A DNA stretch of 64,000 bases from Ancylomarina sp. 16SWW S1-10-2. GTDB taxonomy: Bacteria > Bacteroidota > Bacteroidia > Bacteroidales > Marinifilaceae. Both the position numbers and the translations under genes were made by a program. The stretch lies in NCBI RefSeq assembly GCF_009669305.1, contig NZ_SADB01000009.1:62001-126000 (forward strand). The letters run 5' to 3'. This document shows positions 51,796-60,888 of this stretch, in pieces; positions within the stretch are counted from its first letter, which is position 1, and every line of letters starts with the position of its first letter. The notes under the pieces were generated by a model. The model saw only the letters and a program-made list of their open reading frames with translations, made no database searches and was not told the DNA's origin.

Positions 51796-52890
51796 TTAGT
51801 CTCCTATTTTTATTAATAACTGCTCAAAATACGATCCACCAGTTAAACTCAATACTGACAAATAAATATTATTTCTATCTACATAATCAATTTCGCCTGC
51901 GACATCATAATCTTCGTCAATAACAGCTGATTCATGAAAGGTTTGTCCTCCATCATTAGTTAAAAACAACTGGGTCCCGTTTAAAACAGCACCATTATTT
52001 TCATCTGCAAATGATATTTTGATATAAGAACCTGGATCATCAAAAGTGTAAACGGCATTCCATGTTTCTCCTTTATCAATCGTTTTATATAAATTTGAAT
52101 CATCTGCTAAAGAAAAATACCCCACTTCATCGGTTGGAAATTCGGTTCTTTCGGGTGATTTTTTAGTATTAGCCAATAAAGAAGTAGAGAGAGTCGTTTC
52201 GTTTGAACAATAGGCTGTGAATGAGGAATTGACATCGAAAATTACATCATCTTGCATATATACTCCTGTAAAACTTAATGCTCCGTTTTCTGAAAGATGA
52301 ACAGAGGAATAATGCTGATCTGATCCTGAAGACCCACCAAATAATTCAGCCTTTGGTGTACTAAAAGTAGTTTTGTGATGGAACTGAAAATCACTTTTGT
52401 TATAAAAACAAGCACCAATCCTCATCAAAAAATCACTTTCTTCATAAGTATAAGGCATCACAAAATAAGTACTGTTATAAGTAATATCACCGTCTCCATC
52501 TCCGATGAAATTTTGCCATGTTACACCTCCATCAGTTGTATAAAAATTTCGGTCTGCTCCATCCCATGAAATACCGATTCCATTGTTGCTATCTATAAAT
52601 TTAATTTTCCTAAATCTTGGACATGTTTCACTTACAATACTATAGTTTTGAAAACCATCAGTAGAATGGAGTAATTTATACTCTTGATAGCCACCATTTA
52701 CAGAAACAAATAACCAACCCTCATTGGCATTAATAAAAGACATTTCCAAAATGCCGTATTCACTGAATTTAATTGTACTTTCTTTGTTTACAGGATCCAA
52801 ATCAGGATCTGAATTATCTTTGTCACAAGAAATTAGCCCAATGCTTATAACGCTTAGAAGTAGGGCTGTTATGTAAAATATTTTTTTCAT
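51796..52890 (-). CDS. lipoprotein with BNR/YCF48-like beta-propeller repeats
   Basis: 364 residues; lipidation at IGLISCDKD (Cys near 22). Repeated Asp-box style motifs (STDGFQNY, TTDGGVTWQNF, TIDKGETWNAVYTF, TNDGGQTFHESA) mark a beta-propeller of the sialidase/YCF48 type. These blades usually bind proteins or sugars; there is no sign of sialidase catalytic residues. Surface-exposed or periplasmic. Confidence 0.82.
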   Translation of the reverse strand: MKKIFYITALLLSVISIGLISCDKDNSDPDLDPVNKESTIKFSEYGILEMSFINANEGWLFVSVNGGYQEYKLLHSTDGFQNYSIVSETCPRFRKIKFIDSNNGIGISWDGADRNFYTTDGGVTWQNFIGDGDGDITYNSTYFVMPYTYEESDFLMRIGACFYNKSDFQFHHKTTFSTPKAELFGGSSGSDQHYSSVHLSENGALSFTGVYMQDDVIFDVNSSFTAYCSNETTLSTSLLANTKKSPERTEFPTDEVGYFSLADDSNLYKTIDKGETWNAVYTFDDPGSYIKISFADENNGAVLNGTQLFLTNDGGQTFHESAVIDEDYDVAGEIDYVDRNNIYLSVLSLTGGSYFEQLLIKIGD

Positions 52891-52954
52891 TACTATTTAA
52901 TTTGTTTAGAAACCATCCTATCTTTTTGTTGATAACCAGGTCGTTGAATATTGC

Positions 52955-53437
52955 TTATTCTTGTTCCTTATTTTTATTGAAGTCGTGAGAGTATTTAGTT
53001 TCAATCTGCGCCATGCGTTGTTCCAATCTATTACAAGAACTTTCGAGAGCAAGAAGTTCGTCTGCAGTCAGTTGCATATTTAAACTATCTCGTTTATCCA
53101 TATAATTGACCCACTTAACCATAAGAGGAGCTACTCCAACAGTAATTTCGCCAGTAGCTTTTAACAGTCTTATATTTTCAAACATGCTTAGATCTTCTTC
53201 ATCTTTACCTGCAAGGTCACCTACATCACTCAGTGCATTGTCTATAATTACGGCATAGTCGTCAACCACTTTGTTCATTCCTTTTATAAAGGCAATTGCC
53301 TCTGGTTTATCTTTTAATTCAGCGGGTATTTGAAGTTCCAGTTTCCCCAATTTGTTGTCAGCTTTATTTTTACTGCCACAAGATGTAAGGCCAATTACTA
53401 CAATGCTGATAAGTAATAAATAAGTCAGTTTTTTCAT
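52955..53437 (-). CDS. helical lipoprotein, unknown function
   Basis: 160 residues; lipidation at IGLTSCGSK (Cys near 20). The mature part is helical with many hydrophilic heptads (ALESSCNRLEQRMAQIETKYSHDF). No family recognised. Confidence 0.65.
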   Translation of the reverse strand: MKKLTYLLLISIVVIGLTSCGSKNKADNKLGKLELQIPAELKDKPEAIAFIKGMNKVVDDYAVIIDNALSDVGDLAGKDEEDLSMFENIRLLKATGEITVGVAPLMVKWVNYMDKRDSLNMQLTADELLALESSCNRLEQRMAQIETKYSHDFNKNKEQE

Positions 53438-53477
53438 AATTCAATTATTATTGATGTAATGTGTTTTGTCTTTTTTA

Positions 53478-55217
53478 TTAATTTGGAACCACGTAGAAAA
53501 CTGTATATTCCCTTTGTACAATTGTTGCTTCTTTAGCTCCCTGTCTACTCAACCAAAAATCCTCTTCCGAGCTAATTAAACCGTCTGATTTTCCTTTGTC
53601 TAAATCGCAAGTGTAAGTTCCTTGTATTTCAAGGTGATTGGATTCACTATGTACCGATCCATCATTATTATAGGTGACAAATCGAATTGTTAGTTTGTAG
53701 TTGTCTTGTTCATCAACATTAAGGATTTCCATTTTACCCAAATAGCCATCAGACGTACTGTAAATAATGGTTGTCCCATTTTCTAAAACGACTCCCGATT
53801 GATTGGCAACTTCAATATTTCCACTTTGCAAGCTGTTCATTTTTGTGTCAATTGCACTTCTATCTAAAGCATCAAATAGTGAATTGCTACTGCTACTACC
53901 AACATTTAAAGACGATGATGTAGTATTTCCATCTGTTTTCACAAACTCTACTCTTCGGTTGTTAGCTTTTCCTTCTGGCGTACTGTTGTTATCAATTGGC
54001 TTGCTTTCACCATAACCTGCATAACTTAATCTGTTTGACGAGATGCCCATTTGAATCAATTTCTCCATAACAACTTTAGCTCTTGCTTCTGATAAACTTT
54101 TATTTGAAGAATCGTCGCCATCACTATCGGTATGACCTTCGACACTAAAGTTTAGGTTTGGCTGTTTCTGCAACAATTCAAATATTTTATTAATTGGTCC
54201 CATTGACTCAGGCTTTAAACTTGCCTTGTTAACATCGAATCGAATACCGTTACAAATAATCTTACCGTCTTGCAATACACGATCGTAATACTTAACACCA
54301 CCTTTTGCTATTCGAATATTTTTTGCGTACATATTTTTAGAACGTGCGCTTAATGTAATTCCTGTTGGGTTACCTTCTAAATGGGGGATGTTTATTAAAC
54401 GCTGATCGTCTAAATAAGCTTTTAGTTTCCCTTTTGTATAAGCAATTGAGATATGACGCCAACCAGCAACTTCATCGTAATTAGATTTTTGCTTGCCTTT
54501 TAACTCTCCTTCGCTATCTCCAAATTTGATTGTATTTACGTGTACATTTAATTGAGATATATTAGATCGATTCTGGTTTTTTCTATCATAAAATGTTAAA
54601 TACCAAACTTCGTTGTATTTGTTTGGATTAAAATAGGCATCAAGCTCTATGGTGAAAATCTCAGGTAAATAATCTTCTTTGGCATTTTTTAAATATGGCA
54701 CAATGCCTCTATTATGCATATTTCCAATATCAGTAATGAATGTTATTACCGGAATTCCATCTACTTCTGCAATTTCAGCACCACCTTGATGTAAATCCCA
54801 TCTGCTTGGAAACTCTCCATTATCTTCAGTAATTGCAGGCCCATCTTCAAAGATGACAACATCACCAGGAACAAAATCGAATTTATTCCAAACTACATTT
54901 GGTTTTTTTGAAGTTTGCTGAGTCATCTCACTCTTCTGATTCTGACCTTGACCTGAAGTTGAATTTGTAGATTTTTGGCTATTAGACTTATTCTCATTTT
55001 GCTGAGACTGTTTATTTTTCTTTTTCTTCTTTTTACCAAAAAGACTTCCAATACCTTGTTCTAATTTATCAAACCCTTTATCAACACCTTTTTCTATTTT
55101 GTTATTAGCACGACGTGTACCTTGTTTCTTTACTACTTTTTCAGGATCTACAATTTGAGCTTGAATCAAACTAAAACTGAATGCAATTAGAAATGCTATA
55201 CTTATTAATTTTTTCAT
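53478..55217 (-). CDS. OmpA-family protein with LamG-like domain
   Basis: 579 residues with a signal peptide (about 1-20), a basic Lys/Gln/Asn/Ser-rich linker (about 60-105), a LamG/concanavalin-like domain (about 110-305: WNKFDFVPGDVVIFED … GWRHISIAYTKGKLKAYLDDQRL) and an OmpA domain (about 315-425) with NFSVEGHTDSDG and NNRRVEFV for peptidoglycan binding. A C-terminal domain of about 140 residues follows. It is the first gene of the envelope cluster and presumably anchors it to the cell wall. Confidence 0.88.
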   Translation of the reverse strand: MKKLISIAFLIAFSFSLIQAQIVDPEKVVKKQGTRRANNKIEKGVDKGFDKLEQGIGSLFGKKKKKKNKQSQQNENKSNSQKSTNSTSGQGQNQKSEMTQQTSKKPNVVWNKFDFVPGDVVIFEDGPAITEDNGEFPSRWDLHQGGAEIAEVDGIPVITFITDIGNMHNRGIVPYLKNAKEDYLPEIFTIELDAYFNPNKYNEVWYLTFYDRKNQNRSNISQLNVHVNTIKFGDSEGELKGKQKSNYDEVAGWRHISIAYTKGKLKAYLDDQRLINIPHLEGNPTGITLSARSKNMYAKNIRIAKGGVKYYDRVLQDGKIICNGIRFDVNKASLKPESMGPINKIFELLQKQPNLNFSVEGHTDSDGDDSSNKSLSEARAKVVMEKLIQMGISSNRLSYAGYGESKPIDNNSTPEGKANNRRVEFVKTDGNTTSSSLNVGSSSSNSLFDALDRSAIDTKMNSLQSGNIEVANQSGVVLENGTTIIYSTSDGYLGKMEILNVDEQDNYKLTIRFVTYNNDGSVHSESNHLEIQGTYTCDLDKGKSDGLISSEEDFWLSRQGAKEATIVQREYTVFYVVPN

Positions 55218-55248
55218 GAGACTGTTTTTTAATTATAATCCGATAAAA

Positions 55249-55256
55249 CAAATTTA
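55249..55256 (-). promoter_or_regulatory. -7 element for the envelope gene cluster
   Basis: The minus strand reads TAAATTTG (TAnnTTTG), 31 bases before the ATG at 55217. No clear -33 element is seen. Confidence 0.4.
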
Positions 55257-55436
55257 GAGGTAATAGACATTTACCTTTAGGATATATGTTACAGATAATA
55301 GGATAGATGTTCCAATTTAATGATTGCAATAAAAGCGAGGTATTTTTATTAAGCATCTAGTAAATTGTGCTTAAGCTTGAAGAAAATAGGATGATGAAAG
55401 CTACTATAACAAATGTTCCAAAAGTTATATTATATG

Positions 55437-55817
55437 TTACAATTGCCCATTTTTAGAGGCTTCTCTGTATTTAGATGGTCGTATACCCGTAATGTTTTTA
55501 AAACACTGGCTAAAATAGGAGGGATCCTTAAATCCTACTATTAAACTTACTTTTGATATGGGTAGAGAGGAGGAACTAAGAATTAACTGTGCCAACACAA
55601 TGCGATGTTGACGTATAAATGCTGTTGTAGAAAGACCTGTGTTTTTTTTTAATTTACGATGTAATTGTGTGCGGCTCATTTGCATCAAACTGGAGAAGCT
55701 ATTAACATTAAAGTTTGAATTACAAAGGTGCTTTTCTACGATATGAATTAATCTATCGGAGAATCCTTTTTCTGATGTGTTTAGACACAATTGTAGCATG
55801 TATGTTTTTTTTGCCAT
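55437..55817 (-). CDS. free-standing AraC-type helix-turn-helix protein
   Basis: 126 residues that consist almost only of an AraC DNA-binding domain (about 22-120): FNVNSFSSLMQMSRTQLHRKLKKNTGLSTTAFIRQHRIVLAQLIL … SKVSLIVGFKDPSYFSQCFKNITGIRPSKY. It matches the C-terminal domain of the hybrid kinase coded just upstream (MSRTQLHRKLKALTGLSATAFIRSQRIKLA). It has no sensor or receiver part. It may compete for, or share, the kinase's DNA sites. Confidence 0.85.
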   Translation of the reverse strand: MAKKTYMLQLCLNTSEKGFSDRLIHIVEKHLCNSNFNVNSFSSLMQMSRTQLHRKLKKNTGLSTTAFIRQHRIVLAQLILSSSSLPISKVSLIVGFKDPSYFSQCFKNITGIRPSKYREASKNGQL

Positions 55818-55887
55818 CTTTTTTGTCTTTGCTTAAAACAAAGATCCACTAAAAAAACATTTCTTGCTATTACATATGTTTCAAAGA

Positions 55888-58764
55888 CTATGATGAATGT
55901 TGGTCGTTTGTCTCTGTATTCATTTTAATGTATTCGGTTGGGGTTTGTCCTTGAATTTCTTTAAAACATTTTGAGAAATAAGAGGTGTCGTTAAAGCCTG
56001 TAGCAAAACAAACATCACTTACTGAGATATCTGGTTTAAGCATCATATTAGCGGCTAGTTTAATTCGTTGCGAACGAATAAATGCAGTAGCAGATAATCC
56101 TGTTAAAGCTTTTAATTTTCGGTGTAGCTGAGTTCGACTCATATAAGTTTCCTTGCAAAACTGGTCGACACTAAACTCAGGGTCAGGTAAAAATTTATTT
56201 AGAACTTCTTGTAGGGTATTTGCAAATTTTTCGTCTTGAGATTTAAAAACAAGGTTTAAGGGGTTTATTATAAGTTCTTTCTGGTATTTATCTTGTAGGT
56301 TTTTTCTTATTTTTATTAAATTCTCGACTTTTACCGTTAGAGATTGAGCATTGAAAGGTTTTGTGATATAATCGTCTGCACCAGATTTTAAACCACCAAG
56401 CACATTTTCATCACCAACTTTAGCGGTTAATAGAATTATTGGGATATGACTGGTTTTTATGTCAGTTTTAAGAAATTTACAGAGTTCAACGCCTCCAATG
56501 TTTGGCATCATCACATCAGATATAATTAAATCAGGAATGTGTTCTAATGCTAATTTTATACCGATTTTGCCATCTTCAGCTTCTAGAATTGTAAAATTAG
56601 TTGCAAAGTTAGATTTGATATATTTACGCATATCAAAATTATCTTCAACAACTAGCAAAACGGGTTTGTCTTCATTGCAATTTACACTATTAGTATCTTT
56701 GTATAAGTTAGATGTATCATAATTTGTAATTGTAGTGTTCTTTTGTGGTATTGATAGAAGTTCTGTGGTATTAAAATGTTCTTTAGAAATAGGTAAGTTT
56801 AACTCAAACTGTATGATTCGATCACTCGAACAGTTTACACTTATTGGAATACGGTATAGCGAACATAACTCTTTAACTAAAGAAAGACCAATGCCTGTAC
56901 CTTGTTGTTCGGTTCCTTCAGCACGGTAAAAACGCTCGAATATGCAATTCAATTCTTTATTTGTTAATGTACAGCCTGAATTTGCAATATGTATTTTTAG
57001 ATTATTGGTGTGATTTGTAACTTTAATTTGTACACTTCCTTTGTTTGGAACGAATTTAAAAGCATTCGACAGTAAATTTGTTATAATTATTTCAACAATG
57101 TTTGTGTCATACCAGGCTAGAGTTATCTCGTCAATTTTTACTTCATAGTTAATGTCTTTTTGAGAAGCTTGGAAGTTAAATGAATTTGATATGCCTTTTA
57201 ATAATGACGTTAAATCGCCTTTTTGAGCCGATATAGAAAAATAACCTGCATCAATTTTCGATAGGTTTAATAGTTGATTAACCAAAGAAAGTAATCTGTC
57301 TGAATTTCGCAAAATAAGCTGTAAATCGGCTCTTTGTTCTTCTGATTGTGAAAGTACAAGCTGTTTTTCTACAGGACCTTTTATTAAAGTAAGGGGAGTT
57401 CTAAATTCGTGTGAAATGTTACTAAAAAATTTAGATTTCATTTCATTGAGTCTTTGTAATTCACGAGCTATTTTTTGTTTGGTTTGATAGCGATAATAAA
57501 AGAATACAGCTAAGCCTGCAATCAAAAAAAGTAAAATACCAAATTGATTACGTTGCATTTTTTTCGACTTTTCTACGAGTTCGTTCTGAGTATTTAGGAG
57601 TTCTATTTCTTGAGATTTTCTGTCAGATTGATATTGGTATTCAAGATCATTCAATACACGGGTTTTCTCCATATTGTATAATGTATCAGTATAGGATTTG
57701 CTCAGGAATAGTGCGTCACTTGCTTCTTTAAAACGTTTCGTGTTATAATAAACTTCATAAAGAGATTGGTTCGAAGATATCATATTATCCACTGAATGAA
57801 TTTTCTGAGATATAGCTCTTCCTTCAATCAAATTTCTTTCAGCTTCATCGTAACGATGTAGCTTTGCACAAACACTTCCATGGTGCACAAGTATCGTACT
57901 CAAATAACGTTTATCTTTTCTGGCACGTTGAAGTTTAAGAGCTTTTTCAAAGTAAGTATAGGCTTTATTATAGTGTTTTTGTGAAACTTCGATTTCACCT
58001 AGGAACTGATAGCATATACCAACGCCAATTGAATTGTTTCTAATTTTTGCTGATTCTAGCGATTTGTTAATATAAAAGGCTGCTGAATCATATTGTTTCA
58101 GATTTAGATATGTTTCACCAATGCTACCATTACTAATTTCAAGGTGATGTTTATTACCACTACTGTAGCCGTATTTTTCTGATTCTCTGAAATATGAAAG
58201 GGCTTTTTGATATTCTTTTTGCACAAGGTAGATATTGCCAATACCATTTTCGGCAATAGCTTTTCCGTAATAATTTTTACTGTATTTTGTCGTTTTTATT
58301 GAAGAAACAAAATAATCAATAGCCTCTTTATTGCGATCCGTTTTTCTACATACAACTCCTAGTTCATTATACAATCTTCCTAGTTTGTAATAGTCTTTTA
58401 TATGTAGAGTATAGGGTAAGGATTTTAAGTAATAATATTGAGCCGAATCATAAACGTATTTGTATTTATAATTAACCCCCATTCGGTAATATATTTCAGA
58501 TAAGTTGGTTGTATCCTTGCTTTGTTCAATTCTCTTACGAAGAATATGGTAGTAAGGTGTCAGGTCATTTTTAAGCCTTCTTCTATTCTTTACGACCAGT
58601 TCAATTAGACTATCATAGTCTAACGAAACATCTGTTGTTATTAAATTTTTAATAGATTTTTGTAAACTATCTATGTTTGTTTTTGAATTTTCTTGTAATC
58701 GATATTCAGCCTTTGACGTACTAGTAAGTAATAAAAGACTTATTATGAGTATAAGATATTTCAT
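55888..58764 (-). CDS. hybrid two-component sensor with TPR, kinase, receiver and AraC domains
   Basis: 958 residues with a signal peptide (about 1-19); about eight TPR-like repeats (about 40-365, e.g. AQYYYLKSLPYTLHIKDYYKLGRLYNELG) as a periplasmic sensor; one membrane helix (about 408-424); HisKA with phospho-His in FFSNISHEFRTPLTLIKGPVEK; HATPase_c (NLLSNAFKFVPNKG, GTGIGLSLVKELC); a receiver domain with phospho-Asp in LIISDVMMPNIGG (about 695-810); and an AraC domain at the C-terminus. A one-chain system: it senses outside, signals inside and binds DNA. The adjacent envelope gene cluster is the likely target, by position. Confidence 0.95.
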   Translation of the reverse strand: MKYLILIISLLLLTSTSKAEYRLQENSKTNIDSLQKSIKNLITTDVSLDYDSLIELVVKNRRRLKNDLTPYYHILRKRIEQSKDTTNLSEIYYRMGVNYKYKYVYDSAQYYYLKSLPYTLHIKDYYKLGRLYNELGVVCRKTDRNKEAIDYFVSSIKTTKYSKNYYGKAIAENGIGNIYLVQKEYQKALSYFRESEKYGYSSGNKHHLEISNGSIGETYLNLKQYDSAAFYINKSLESAKIRNNSIGVGICYQFLGEIEVSQKHYNKAYTYFEKALKLQRARKDKRYLSTILVHHGSVCAKLHRYDEAERNLIEGRAISQKIHSVDNMISSNQSLYEVYYNTKRFKEASDALFLSKSYTDTLYNMEKTRVLNDLEYQYQSDRKSQEIELLNTQNELVEKSKKMQRNQFGILLFLIAGLAVFFYYRYQTKQKIARELQRLNEMKSKFFSNISHEFRTPLTLIKGPVEKQLVLSQSEEQRADLQLILRNSDRLLSLVNQLLNLSKIDAGYFSISAQKGDLTSLLKGISNSFNFQASQKDINYEVKIDEITLAWYDTNIVEIIITNLLSNAFKFVPNKGSVQIKVTNHTNNLKIHIANSGCTLTNKELNCIFERFYRAEGTEQQGTGIGLSLVKELCSLYRIPISVNCSSDRIIQFELNLPISKEHFNTTELLSIPQKNTTITNYDTSNLYKDTNSVNCNEDKPVLLVVEDNFDMRKYIKSNFATNFTILEAEDGKIGIKLALEHIPDLIISDVMMPNIGGVELCKFLKTDIKTSHIPIILLTAKVGDENVLGGLKSGADDYITKPFNAQSLTVKVENLIKIRKNLQDKYQKELIINPLNLVFKSQDEKFANTLQEVLNKFLPDPEFSVDQFCKETYMSRTQLHRKLKALTGLSATAFIRSQRIKLAANMMLKPDISVSDVCFATGFNDTSYFSKCFKEIQGQTPTEYIKMNTETNDQHSS

Positions 58765-59113
58765 AAAGATGATTCTTTGGTTTTATTTTAATATTCCATT
58801 GAATATTAAGAGGGTATATGACCTTATGATTTTATAAAGGAAAAGCATATGTATTTCTTAATAAGCATAATTCTAAGTAAATATATTTAATTTTCATTAG
58901 AATTATGTTTTTTATTGATATGTGTTTAATTTTTGTTTATCAAGTTAATCTATTTTATGTTATGAGGGTGGGGTATAAAAAAAAATCAGCCAGTTCGAGA
59001 TATCGAACTAGCTGATTTTTTAGTGTGCTCGGGGCACGATTATATGGGGATTTAGGTTAATTTAAAAACGAAGTACGAATATAGTACATTAATTTTAAAA
59101 ACCTTAATATTTG
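58765..59113. other. 349-base intergenic region between hybrid sensor gene and rnfA
   Basis: It holds the sensor gene's leader and the rnf terminator (58981-59020). I see no gene. Confidence 0.5.
58981..59020 (-). terminator. terminator of the rnf operon
   Basis: An 18 bp stem AAAAATCAGC…TTCGA / TCGAA…GCTGATTTTT with one mismatch and a 4-base loop, flanked by A- and T-runs, 94 bases after the rnfA stop. Confidence 0.8.
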
Positions 59114-59686
59114 TTAAACGATTCCTGAAAATCCCATAAAAGCCATAGCAAGTAAACCTGCTGTTATTAGAGCCGCTGGAGTACCTTTAATTCCTTTAGG
59201 TAGTTCAACAAGATCAAGTTGTTCGCGTAGTCCTGCAAATAGCACTAATGCTAATCCAAAACCAATTGCAGTTGATCCAGAGAACACAACAGCTTTAAGT
59301 AGTGTATAATCTTTCTGAATAGTCATAATAGCTACACCAAGAATAGCACAGTTAGTGGTAATCAATGGTAAGAATACACCCAATGCCTGAAATAAGGCTG
59401 GACTAACTTTCTTAAGGATAATTTCAACTAATTGTACTAAAGCTGCAATTACCAAAATAAAGGTAATAGTTTGCATAAATTCAATACCAAAAGCAACCAA
59501 AATATATTTTTGGATTAAGTAGGTTACAATAGTCGCTAGAATCATAACAAAAGTTACAGCTCCAGACATACCAACTGCTGTTGAGATTTTTTTCGATACA
59601 CCAAGGAAAGGACAAATTCCAAGGAATTGTGCCAATACAACGTTATTAACGAATATGGCTGATATAACAATTAAAATATATTCCAT
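59114..59686 (-). CDS. rnfA: Rnf complex subunit RnfA
   Basis: 190 residues, six membrane helices. Conserved blocks: VNNVVLAQFLGICPFLGVSKK (with the cofactor-linked Cys), FLPLITTNCAILGVAIM and GFGLALVLFAGLREQL. RnfA and RnfE form the inverted pair of membrane subunits in the ferredoxin:NAD oxidoreductase. Last gene of the operon, 5 bases behind rnfE. Confidence 0.96.
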   Translation of the reverse strand: MEYILIVISAIFVNNVVLAQFLGICPFLGVSKKISTAVGMSGAVTFVMILATIVTYLIQKYILVAFGIEFMQTITFILVIAALVQLVEIILKKVSPALFQALGVFLPLITTNCAILGVAIMTIQKDYTLLKAVVFSGSTAIGFGLALVLFAGLREQLDLVELPKGIKGTPAALITAGLLAMAFMGFSGIV

Positions 59687-59691
59687 GATAT

Positions 59692-60276
59692 TTATGCTTT
59701 TTTAATGCGGTTAATAATAGCAATAAGGTATCCTAATGCGATGAAAGCACCAGGGGCTAATACAAATATCAACATGCCGTAAGTATCGTTGAATAATGTG
59801 ATGCCGAAAACTTTTCCACTTCCCAATAATTCACGTACAGATCCTAAAAGTGTTAATGCTATTGAGAAACCTAATCCCATTCCTGCTCCATCAAGTATCG
59901 ATGGAATAACTTTGTTTTTAGATGCAAATGCTTCTGCTCTTCCTAGTACAATACAGTTAACTACAATAAGAGGAATAAATACCCCTAGTTGCGCATGTAA
60001 TGCAGGTGTGTAAGCTTCCATTAAGAAACTAATTACGGTAACAAATGTTGCTATAATTACAATAAAAGAGGGAATCTTAACCTTGTCTGGAATTTGATTA
60101 CTTACCATTGAAATTACCATGTTAGACATGATTAGCACAAAACATGTTGCTAGTCCCATACCTAAACCGTTAATTGCTGATGAAGTGACACCCAAAGTAG
60201 GGCACATTCCAAGCAATAACACAAAAATGGGATTTTCTTTGATAAGTCCTTTGGTGAAAGTTTGTAAGTTATTCAT
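59692..60276 (-). CDS. rnfE: Rnf complex subunit RnfE
   Basis: 194 residues with six helices; FVLLLGMCPTLGVTSSAINGLGMG, FIPLIVVNCIVLGRAEAFASKN and GLGFSIALTLLGSVRELLGSGKVFG are the RnfE/NqrD signature. It overlaps rnfG by 8 bases. The presence of both A and E together with G, D, C and B defines an Rnf rather than Nqr operon. Confidence 0.96.
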   Translation of the reverse strand: MNNLQTFTKGLIKENPIFVLLLGMCPTLGVTSSAINGLGMGLATCFVLIMSNMVISMVSNQIPDKVKIPSFIVIIATFVTVISFLMEAYTPALHAQLGVFIPLIVVNCIVLGRAEAFASKNKVIPSILDGAGMGLGFSIALTLLGSVRELLGSGKVFGITLFNDTYGMLIFVLAPGAFIALGYLIAIINRIKKA

Positions 60277-60886
60277 GACTTATATCCTCCTTCGTTTTGT
60301 TTTTAATATACTCGTTATAGCCTGTTTGTATGGCATCCATAAATGCACGAGAGCTAATTGTTGCTGCAGTTATAGCATCTATATCTCCACCATCTTTGCT
60401 AACAATAAATTTTGTTTTACCTGGGTTTTTATTGATAACGCTGCTTTTTTCTTTAGCAGGATCAGTTTGTTTAAACCAAGCTCCCATTTTCGACCCCAAA
60501 CCTGGTGTTTCTTTATGGTCCAAAATTGAATAGTTATTAATCGTACCATCGGGTAAGAAACCCACCATAACCCAAATGTAGCCTGCAAATCCTTTGTTAG
60601 TAAAGGTTTTAACTGCAGTTCCAACCAATTTGTTATCCATTTTTGCAGGATAAAATTCAAGCGTATCAGTTGCGTTTATTCCAACTTTGTAAACTTCATC
60701 ACTAGGGTTGTTATTGAACTCAGGTACAACTTCTTTAATTGCGTTCAATTTTTTTGCCAGCTTTGCAGCTGCAATTGGTTCTTTGGTTAGTTCGTAGAAC
60801 CCTCCCAAAGCAACTCCTGATATTAGTGTTATTATAAATAACACCAATACCATATTTATAAATGTAGATTCTTTTTTACCAGCCAT
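60269..60886 (-). CDS. rnfG: Rnf complex flavoprotein subunit RnfG
   Basis: 205 residues: an N-terminal helix (about 12-30) and a periplasmic FMN-binding domain. The flavinylation motif is DAITAATISSRAF, in which the Thr carries covalent FMN (family pattern S/T-G/A-A-T). Substrate transfer is to the next redox centre of the complex. Starts 2 bases after rnfD ends. Confidence 0.94.
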   Translation of the reverse strand: MAGKKESTFINMVLVLFIITLISGVALGGFYELTKEPIAAAKLAKKLNAIKEVVPEFNNNPSDEVYKVGINATDTLEFYPAKMDNKLVGTAVKTFTNKGFAGYIWVMVGFLPDGTINNYSILDHKETPGLGSKMGAWFKQTDPAKEKSSVINKNPGKTKFIVSKDGGDIDAITAATISSRAFMDAIQTGYNEYIKNKTKEDISHE

Positions 60887-60888
60887 GA

